Shown here: positions 58,679-64,000 of the stretch, piece by piece
How the letters are laid out: each line of letters begins with the position of its first letter
Position numbering within the stretch: the stretch's first letter is position 1
Origin: OLB4 sp002050165
Lineage (GTDB): Bacteria; Bacteroidota; Ignavibacteria; Tepidaquicellales; Tepidaquicellaceae
Assembly: GCA_030263475.1 (NCBI GenBank)
Contig: SZPC01000011.1
Span: 1-64,000 of the forward strand
Length of the DNA stretch: 64,000 nt
Direction: 5' to 3'
Notes under the pieces: model-generated
Told to the model about the DNA's origin: nothing
The model's input: only the letters and a program-made list of their open reading frames with translations
Database searches by the model: none
Made by a program: the position numbers and the translations under genes

Positions 58679-59134
58679 TTAATCCAGCACTAACCTATAA
58701 TAGGTCCATTCATCCAACGGGTTTGCCCCGATTTTTTCATAGAATTTGATAGCATTTTTATTCCAGTTTAGTACGCACCATTCCATCCTGCTGCACCTGT
58801 TTTTCTTTGCAATTCTGATTAGTTGTTTAAAAATACGTTGTCCGATTCCATGCGAGCGATACAAGTTCGAAACGTAAATATCTTCCAGATACAAAGTTTT
58901 TCTTGCTCTAAAAGTTGAGTAAGTATAAAAATAGAAAGCGTATGCAAGAATATTTTGATAATTTTCCGCTACAAGAATTTCGAATGGTGGATTAATCGAG
59001 AATGCATCTTTAATTAATCTCCTACAGGCAAGTTTATCAGGTGGTTCGAGTTTCTCAAATTCCGCAAGCTCTTTTATTAATCTGATTATTTCCGAAGAAT
59101 CAGATTTATCAGCTTTTCTAATAGTAACTTTCAA
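58679..59134 (-). CDS. GNAT-family N-acetyltransferase
   Basis: 151 residues. N-terminal IRKADKSDSSEIIRLIKELA, acetyl-CoA loop YRSHGIGQRIFKQL (RxxGxG), and C-terminal WNKNAIKFYEKIGANPLDEW, typical of the spermidine/diamine acetyltransferase branch. Substrate is not predictable. It converges with dnaB across a 57-bp gap and is divergent from the DUF1460 gene. Confidence 0.9.
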   Translation of the reverse strand: MKVTIRKADKSDSSEIIRLIKELAEFEKLEPPDKLACRRLIKDAFSINPPFEILVAENYQNILAYAFYFYTYSTFRARKTLYLEDIYVSNLYRSHGIGQRIFKQLIRIAKKNRCSRMEWCVLNWNKNAIKFYEKIGANPLDEWTYYRLVLD

Positions 59135-59202
59135 AATGAGGTTTGAAATTAAGTTCTTATCAAGTTAAAAATTTCTTATTTTTATCAAAAGACATTAAAA
59201 AA

Positions 59203-60084
59203 ATGAAATTCATAAAAACGCTGAAATTTGTTGTTCCGCTAATTTTGTTCGTTATCAATTCATCGAACCAATGTGTTGCATTCGGAAAAATTTTATTTGA
59301 TGATATTGAAGAAGCAGAATGTAAAAAGATTCTGAAATCATTTGACGGTAGTTTGGCAAAGTTACCGATGAGTGAATTAATTGTTGAAGTCGGGAAAAAG
59401 TTTCTTGGTACAGAGTATGTTGGTGGCACACTCGATAAAAATATAAAATCCGAAGGTCTGATTATAATGGTTACCGGTTTGGATTGTGTTACATTTGTTG
59501 AAAATGTGCTTGTTATGTCAAGGTTAATCAAATTAAATAAATTGACTTTTGAAGATTATAAAAATGAATTAACCAAAGTACGGTACCGGAATGGGGTTAT
59601 TGACGGATATCCATCGAGGCTACATTATTTCACGGATTGGATTTATGATAACCAGCAAAAAGGTATTGTAAGCGATATAACCGAATCAATAGGAGGAATT
59701 CCTTACGACAAAAGAATAAACTTTATGTCGAGTCACGTTAACTCTTACAAGCAACTTCAAAACAATCCCGATTATTTACATCAAATGGAATTAATTGAGG
59801 ATAATTTAAATACCAGACAATTATTCTACATTCCCAAGCAACAATTGAAGTCATATTATGACAATCTTCAAAACGGAGATATCATCGCAACCACGACTAA
59901 TATTGACGGGCTTGATGTAACTCACACAGGGCTTGTTTTTAAGGAGAACGGGCGAACTTACTTTATGCACGCAAATATAAAAACCAAAGAGGTTATGATT
60001 ACAAACGACGAGTTACAGGAGTATCTGATGAGTAACAGTAAACAAACTGGTGTAATTGTAGCACGTCCTTTTGAAATAGAATAA
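59203..60084 (+). CDS. DUF1460-family secreted protein (N-acetylmuramoyl amidase-like)
   Basis: 293 residues from the ATG at 59203, which gives a good signal peptide (MKFIKTLKFVVPLILFVINS, cleavage after ~27); the longer frame from 59143 adds a polar stretch and is less likely. The core has GKKFLGTEYVGGTL and GLDCVTFVENVLVMS, with a catalytic-type cysteine, and later H in VTHTGLVF, matching the NlpC/P60-like DUF1460 (PF07313) fold. It probably acts on peptidoglycan or related peptides outside the cytoplasm. It is 1 bp from the second plsY. Confidence 0.85.
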   Translation: MKFIKTLKFVVPLILFVINSSNQCVAFGKILFDDIEEAECKKILKSFDGSLAKLPMSELIVEVGKKFLGTEYVGGTLDKNIKSEGLIIMVTGLDCVTFVENVLVMSRLIKLNKLTFEDYKNELTKVRYRNGVIDGYPSRLHYFTDWIYDNQQKGIVSDITESIGGIPYDKRINFMSSHVNSYKQLQNNPDYLHQMELIEDNLNTRQLFYIPKQQLKSYYDNLQNGDIIATTTNIDGLDVTHTGLVFKENGRTYFMHANIKTKEVMITNDELQEYLMSNSKQTGVIVARPFEIE

Positions 60085-60085
60085 A

Positions 60086-60727
60086 GTGCAAGAGGTTATA
60101 ATCAATTATATCCTTATCTGTATTTTATGTTACATTACCGGGTCAATCCCAACTGCATATATTTTAGTAAAAAGAAGGTACAATAAAGACATTAGGCTCG
60201 AAGGTACCGGTAATGTTGGCGCGATGAATTCGTTTGAAGTAACAGGGTCAGGGAAAGCAGGAATTTTTATTTTCCTGATTGATTTTTTGAAAGGATTAAT
60301 TCCCGTGTTAATACTAACCGGAGTTATTAAGCTTTCATTCGCATTATTAATCTTACCGTCAGTTCTTTTAATCGCCGGACACAATTATTCTATCTTCTTA
60401 AAATTTAAAGGTGGCAGAGGACTTTCAACCGCAATGGGTGTTATGTTTACGGTTAATATTCTAATGATATTATTTTGGTTAATATTTTACTTCATTGCGC
60501 ATAAAATTAAATCGAATGTTCATCTTGCGAGTATAGCAGCTTCGATTTTGTATGTTTTGCCTTTGGTTTTCTTTCCGGGATTTGTAAATAGGTTTACATT
60601 AAATAATTCTGTTACTAACGACCAAAATTTTCTGCTCTTTACTTTTTGTGCATCCATCAGCATACTGATATTGTTGAAGCATATTGATCCACTTCAAGAT
60701 TTATTAAATAATAAAAATGAAAAATAA
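60086..60727 (+). CDS. second, divergent PlsY-family acyltransferase
   Basis: 213 residues, GTG start, about five membrane helices. Motif 1 is GTGNVGAMNSFEVTG and motif 2 GHNYSIFLKFKGGRGLSTAMG, so key glycine, asparagine and lysine/glycine positions match PlsY, but it is clearly diverged from the copy at 44904. It may use glycerol-3-phosphate or a related acyl acceptor. It sits in a DUF1460-plsY-SDR-glycerate-kinase operon rather than beside gpsA, and overlaps the SDR gene by 11 bp. Confidence 0.85.
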   Translation: MQEVIINYILICILCYITGSIPTAYILVKRRYNKDIRLEGTGNVGAMNSFEVTGSGKAGIFIFLIDFLKGLIPVLILTGVIKLSFALLILPSVLLIAGHNYSIFLKFKGGRGLSTAMGVMFTVNILMILFWLIFYFIAHKIKSNVHLASIAASILYVLPLVFFPGFVNRFTLNNSVTNDQNFLLFTFCASISILILLKHIDPLQDLLNNKNEK

Positions 60728-61436
60728 TCTCAATAAGAAAGTAGTAATAATCACCGGAGCATCGAAAGGTATAGGACGGGAATGTACACGATTGTTTTTG
60801 AAAAAAGGCGCTAAAGTTGTTATGGTGTCAAGAAATAAAAACGAGCTTGAAGAAGCACTTAAAAAAATTAATCAAAATAACGGTGAAAATTTATTAATTG
60901 AAGCGGATATTTCAAATCCGGAGAGCGCCGAATTAATTGTATCATCAACGCTTGAAAAATATGGAACCATTGATATCCTCGTTAATAACGCAGCTCAATT
61001 CGGAAGTTTTAAGCTTCAGGAAATTAGTTTAGAAGATTTCGACAGAATAATGAATACTAATATCAGGGCAGTTGTGCAACTGACAAAACTTGTCTCACAG
61101 ACAATGATACGTAATTCAAGTGGAACAATTATAAATGTATCCTCAACAGCGGGGAAGAGGGGTTATATCGGAGGCTTAGCTTACGCCTGTTCAAAGTTCG
61201 CGTTAAACGGTTTCTCTGAATGTATTGCTAAAGAGCTCAGGCAGTTTAATATTCGGGTAATAACAATAACACCATCGTCTGTTGATATAAGGGAATTGCC
61301 TGAATCTGAATTATCTGAATCCGGAAAAGGAATTTTAATGAGGATGGAAGATGTGGCAGAATCAATTTTATTGGCGGCAAATCTTCCTCATCGTACGATG
61401 GTAAAAGATATTGAATTGTGGGGGACTAATCCATAA
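60717..61436 (+). CDS. SDR-family oxidoreductase (3-ketoacyl-reductase-like)
   Basis: 239 residues, classical SDR. Cofactor loop TGASKGIGRE, VNNAAQFG, catalytic YACSK and a TPSSVDI segment after it. Closest in style to FabG/ketoacyl reductases, but substrate is unknown. It overlaps the upstream plsY-like gene by 11 bp, which hints at a role with lipids, yet SDRs are promiscuous. Confidence 0.85.
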   Translation: MKNNLNKKVVIITGASKGIGRECTRLFLKKGAKVVMVSRNKNELEEALKKINQNNGENLLIEADISNPESAELIVSSTLEKYGTIDILVNNAAQFGSFKLQEISLEDFDRIMNTNIRAVVQLTKLVSQTMIRNSSGTIINVSSTAGKRGYIGGLAYACSKFALNGFSECIAKELRQFNIRVITITPSSVDIRELPESELSESGKGILMRMEDVAESILLAANLPHRTMVKDIELWGTNP

Positions 61437-61440
61437 TATC

Positions 61441-62604
61441 ATGAAAGTTTTGATTTGCACAGACTCATTTAAGGGAACGTTTTCCTCTCGATCAGCAGGC
61501 GAACTTATTAAGGATGTATTTAACGCATCAGGCTTCACTTGTGAGGTTATACCAGTGGCCGATGGTGGCGAAGGAACAGTTGAAGCAATTGCGTATTCCA
61601 CAAAAGCAAAATTAATTAAGGTAGAGTCAGTTGATGTTTTCGGCAGGGAAATTGAATCTGAAGTTGCATTGAATGGTAGTACAGCAATTCTGGAAGCGGC
61701 ATCATGCATTGGCATAACCCAGCTAAAACAAAGTGAACTTAATCCATTAAGAGCGAGTTCAGCGGGGTTAGGAATGCTTATTAATAAAGTTATCGCGCGT
61801 AACTGCAGAAATCTCATTATCGGAATCGGTGGGACTGCAACAAACGATATCGGACTTGGGATGCTCGGGGAACTTGGATTTAAAATTTGTGATAAAAATG
61901 GCGATCAGTTGAAACCGTATTTTGATTACGGATATACGGCTTCCGATTTGGGTTTTGTGTCAGATATTGTTCCGCGTACAGAAACAGATCTTATTAGTAT
62001 CAAAGTACTTTCCGATGTAAAAAATCCGTTAACTGGTGAACACGGAGCAACGTTTGTTTATGGATCCCAAAAGGGAGCAAGTCAAACTGTGATTAATATT
62101 TTAGACCATGAGTTATCGAGGATTTCAAAATGTTTAAATGAAAAATATTCTTATAAAGATAATTTCCCGGGAGCCGGTGCAGCAGGTGGACTGGGCTATG
62201 CTTTTAAAAATTTCCTAAATGCTGAAATTATTTCGGGTATCGAAGGTGTTATGAAACTCATCGGACTTAAAGATAAACTGGCAAATTCGGATATTGTAAT
62301 AGTTGGTGAAGGGTCAATGGATAAACAGTCAGCGTATGGAAAAGCTCCTGTTGGAATTTCAAAGCTTGCGAAGAATCTCGGTAAAACTGTTTACGCGATT
62401 ACGGGTGTAGCAACACAGGATGCAGTGAGCGTTTTCGATAAAGGAATTGATGCAATATTTTCAGCATTCAAACTCGAAAACAAACCTGACAGTAATGAAC
62501 TGAAAAATTTTGCCGGTAAATATCTTCGGGCAACAACTAAATTGTTGGTTGAATATATGAATTCAAATATTGATTTTGAAAACAGAATAATCTATCTGAA
62601 ATGA
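61441..62604 (+). CDS. glycerate kinase (GarK/GlxK family)
   Basis: 387 residues from the ATG at 61441, which begins the conserved MKVLICTDSFKGTFSSRSAG; an upstream in-frame ATG at 61411 lies inside the SDR gene. Signatures IPVADGGEGTVEA, GIGGTATNDIGLGMLGELG and PGAGAAGGLGYAFK are complete. It phosphorylates D-glycerate. It starts 4 bp after the SDR stop and overlaps the dehydrogenase gene by 4 bp (ATGA). Confidence 0.94.
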   Translation: MKVLICTDSFKGTFSSRSAGELIKDVFNASGFTCEVIPVADGGEGTVEAIAYSTKAKLIKVESVDVFGREIESEVALNGSTAILEAASCIGITQLKQSELNPLRASSAGLGMLINKVIARNCRNLIIGIGGTATNDIGLGMLGELGFKICDKNGDQLKPYFDYGYTASDLGFVSDIVPRTETDLISIKVLSDVKNPLTGEHGATFVYGSQKGASQTVINILDHELSRISKCLNEKYSYKDNFPGAGAAGGLGYAFKNFLNAEIISGIEGVMKLIGLKDKLANSDIVIVGEGSMDKQSAYGKAPVGISKLAKNLGKTVYAITGVATQDAVSVFDKGIDAIFSAFKLENKPDSNELKNFAGKYLRATTKLLVEYMNSNIDFENRIIYLK

Positions 62605-63572
62605 TTGCGAAAATATTGGTTACACACGAAATCCCCGATAAGGGAATTCTTATGCTTCAGGAGAAGTATGATATAGAATACCGGAAAACTGTTGGAGTTA
62701 TTTCAAAGACAGAATTGATTGGGATGTTGAAGGATAAAAATATTGTGTTATCCTTGTTATCAGATACGTTTGACGAGGAGGTTTTCCGTAATTGTCCTGA
62801 TTTGAAAATGGTTTCAAATTATGCAGTTGGTTTTAACAACATAGACTTAAAGGCCGCAACCCGGTATGGGGTTTATGTTACCAACACACCTAAAACACTT
62901 GATGAAACGACTGTCGATTTTACGTTTGCGTTGATGCTTGCTGTTGCCAGACGGGTAGTTGAATCGGATAAATTTCTGCGTTCCGGGAAATTCACTGGCT
63001 GGGGAGCAATGGAATTTCTTGGAGGAGAAGTCAATCGCTCTACGCTTGGGATTATTGGTTTAGGGAATATCGGGAAATCCCTGGGTCGCAGAGCATACTA
63101 CGGATTCAACATGAAAGTTTTGTATATGGATAAATTTGTCCGTGAGGATACTTTGGATTTTCCCGCTCAGAGCGTAAATATGGAAACACTTTTAAAAGAG
63201 TCTGACTTTATATCTCTGCATGTACCGTTGACAGATGAAACGAAACACCTGATTGGTGAAAAAGAATTGAATATGATGAAATCTACGGCATATCTGATTA
63301 ATACATCGAGAGGTCCGGTTGTACATGAAGCTGCTTTATATAAGGTGCTTAAAGAAAATAAGATCGCAGGTGCTGGACTTGATGTTTACGAATTTGAGCC
63401 GGCTTTTCATAAAGGACTTGAAGAGCTCGATAATATTGTCATGTGTCCGCATATTGCGAGTGCTTCATTGAATACCCGCCAGAATATGTCGATCAAGGCT
63501 GCTCAGAATATAATAGACTTTGTTGAAGGGAGAATCCCCGAAGGGCTTGTCAATAGGGAAGTACTGAAGTGA
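62601..63572 (+). CDS. D-isomer-specific 2-hydroxyacid dehydrogenase (glyoxylate/hydroxypyruvate reductase-like)
   Basis: 323 residues. NAD(P) loop LGIIGLGNIGKSLGRRA, catalytic Arg in NTSRGPVVHE, Glu in DVYEFEP and His in CPHIASAS. The N-terminus KILVTHEIPDKGILML resembles archaeal/bacterial glyoxylate reductase (GyaR). Paired with glycerate kinase it could reduce hydroxypyruvate or glyoxylate to glycerate/glycolate feeding glycolysis. Last gene of the operon. Confidence 0.92.
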   Translation: MIAKILVTHEIPDKGILMLQEKYDIEYRKTVGVISKTELIGMLKDKNIVLSLLSDTFDEEVFRNCPDLKMVSNYAVGFNNIDLKAATRYGVYVTNTPKTLDETTVDFTFALMLAVARRVVESDKFLRSGKFTGWGAMEFLGGEVNRSTLGIIGLGNIGKSLGRRAYYGFNMKVLYMDKFVREDTLDFPAQSVNMETLLKESDFISLHVPLTDETKHLIGEKELNMMKSTAYLINTSRGPVVHEAALYKVLKENKIAGAGLDVYEFEPAFHKGLEELDNIVMCPHIASASLNTRQNMSIKAAQNIIDFVEGRIPEGLVNREVLK

Positions 63573-63578
63573 ATAAAA

Positions 63579-63606
63579 AAAGGCAGGAATAATTTTTCCC
63601 ACCTTT
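63579..63606 (-). terminator. terminator between convergent genes
   Basis: AAAGGCAGGAA (63579-63589) pairs with TTCCCACCTTT (63596-63606) with a 2x2 internal loop. Read on the minus strand it ends in a run of seven Ts (complement of 63575-63581), so it best serves the PorV/PorQ-like gene; on the plus strand the U-tract is short. Confidence 0.55.
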
Positions 63607-63629
63607 AAATTAAAATCTCGTTTTTGAAA

Positions 63630-64000
63630 TTATTTTTCTAACTTCCGTTGAAACTTCTCTTCTTCCAAAGTGAAGATGAGCGAGATTCTGTGTGTATTCC
63701 CGAGGTCTGCATCACCGTCAAATTTTGCGAACGAGTAATCAATATTTAATTTAGGCAACTTAACTCCTGCTCCGAGCGTGAGATTGCCTATATCGTTATA
63801 TCCTGTTCGGATGCTGAACATATCTTTGAATGTATATTCAATCCCCGCGTGCATATCGAATGAAACCGGACCGAGATTTGCGTTTGCAGATTCCCGTCTG
63901 TTTTCAAATCTGACATCGAAATCCATTGCAGGGGTAAGCGTTCCGTCAAACAGTGGAATTTTATAAGCGCTGCCAATCTTTGCAGTTGGTGTAATTACTT
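63630..64000 (-). CDS. PorV/PorQ-like outer-membrane protein, 3' part
   Basis: The frame is open from the window edge to a TAA at 63630, about 123 codons; the start lies beyond 64000. An internal ATG at 63926 is not the true start because the same frame continues upstream with barrel-like sequence (IGSAYKIPLFDGTLTPAMDF). Visible strands (FDMHAGIEYTFKDMFSIRTG; LTLGAGVKLPKLNIDYSFA) and the end GNTHRISLIFTL match the PorV/PorQ family of type IX-associated outer-membrane proteins. It converges with the dehydrogenase gene. Confidence 0.7.
   Translation of the reverse strand, partial: VITPTAKIGSAYKIPLFDGTLTPAMDFDVRFENRRESANANLGPVSFDMHAGIEYTFKDMFSIRTGYNDIGNLTLGAGVKLPKLNIDYSFAKFDGDADLGNTHRISLIFTLEEEKFQRKLEK

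Overview
The window is a dense, AT-rich bacterial chromosome segment made almost entirely of housekeeping genes. Several features point to the Bacteroidota/Chlorobiota superphylum, most likely an Ignavibacteria-type lineage. These are GldA/F/G-like transporter genes followed by a DUF4340 gene, a PorV/PorQ-like outer-membrane protein at the right edge, an omega-like RNA polymerase subunit of the Bacteroidota kind, weak Shine-Dalgarno use despite an intact anti-SD in the 16S rRNA, and promoters that read TTG-N19/20-TAnnTT(T)(G/A). The peptidoglycan genes (MurE with a DNPR motif) indicate a meso-diaminopimelate wall. The class assignment is inference from gene content and was not tested by database search.

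Left part (1-5.8 kb): a TPR-PAS protein whose PAS domain stops early is divergent from an NtrC-like response regulator that lacks the sigma-54-contacting GAFTGA loop. Then come a LysE-type membrane protein and a membrane protein with an N-terminal RING-like zinc domain. From 5.8 to 17.7 kb lies a transcription/translation block: tRNA-Tyr, -Gly, -Thr, -Trp, secE, nusG, rplK, rplA, rplJ, rplL, rpoB, rpoC, closed by an intrinsic terminator. No tuf gene sits between the tRNAs, where many bacteria have one.

From 17.75 to 34.6 kb is a near-complete dcw cluster: mraZ, rsmH, ftsL, ftsI, murE, murF, mraY, murD, ftsW, murG, an unnamed PH-like membrane gene, murC, ftsQ, ftsA, ftsZ. The genes overlap or nearly abut. 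The cluster starts at a clear promoter with three 10-bp-spaced GTGG MraZ boxes and ends at a strong terminator. It lacks murB and ddl. Next, a SAM-I riboswitch with a terminator hairpin abutting the start codon controls metH.

From 38.7 to 46.6 kb are a small outer-membrane beta-barrel-like protein, rfbB, a GldA/F/G-like ABC operon with a DUF4340 partner, plsY and gpsA. A full rRNA operon (16S, tRNA-Ile, 23S, 5S) occupies about 46.7-51.7 kb, with a strong promoter and boxA-like elements. tRNA-Arg and a pteridine-reductase-like SDR gene follow on what looks like one transcript, then LOG, yicC, gmk, an omega-like gene, coaBC, a family-4 uracil-DNA glycosylase and dnaB. The right end holds a convergent GNAT gene, a DUF1460 secreted hydrolase, a second divergent plsY, an SDR, glycerate kinase, a 2-hydroxyacid dehydrogenase, and the 3' end of a PorV/PorQ-like gene on the minus strand.

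No CRISPR array, prophage, transposase, integron or obvious defence system was seen. The points most worth a second look are the sigma-54-uncoupled regulator with its truncated sensor-like neighbour, the PH-like gene inside the dcw cluster, the consistent promoter architecture, the boxA-like element shared by stable-RNA transcripts, and the two plsY paralogues.
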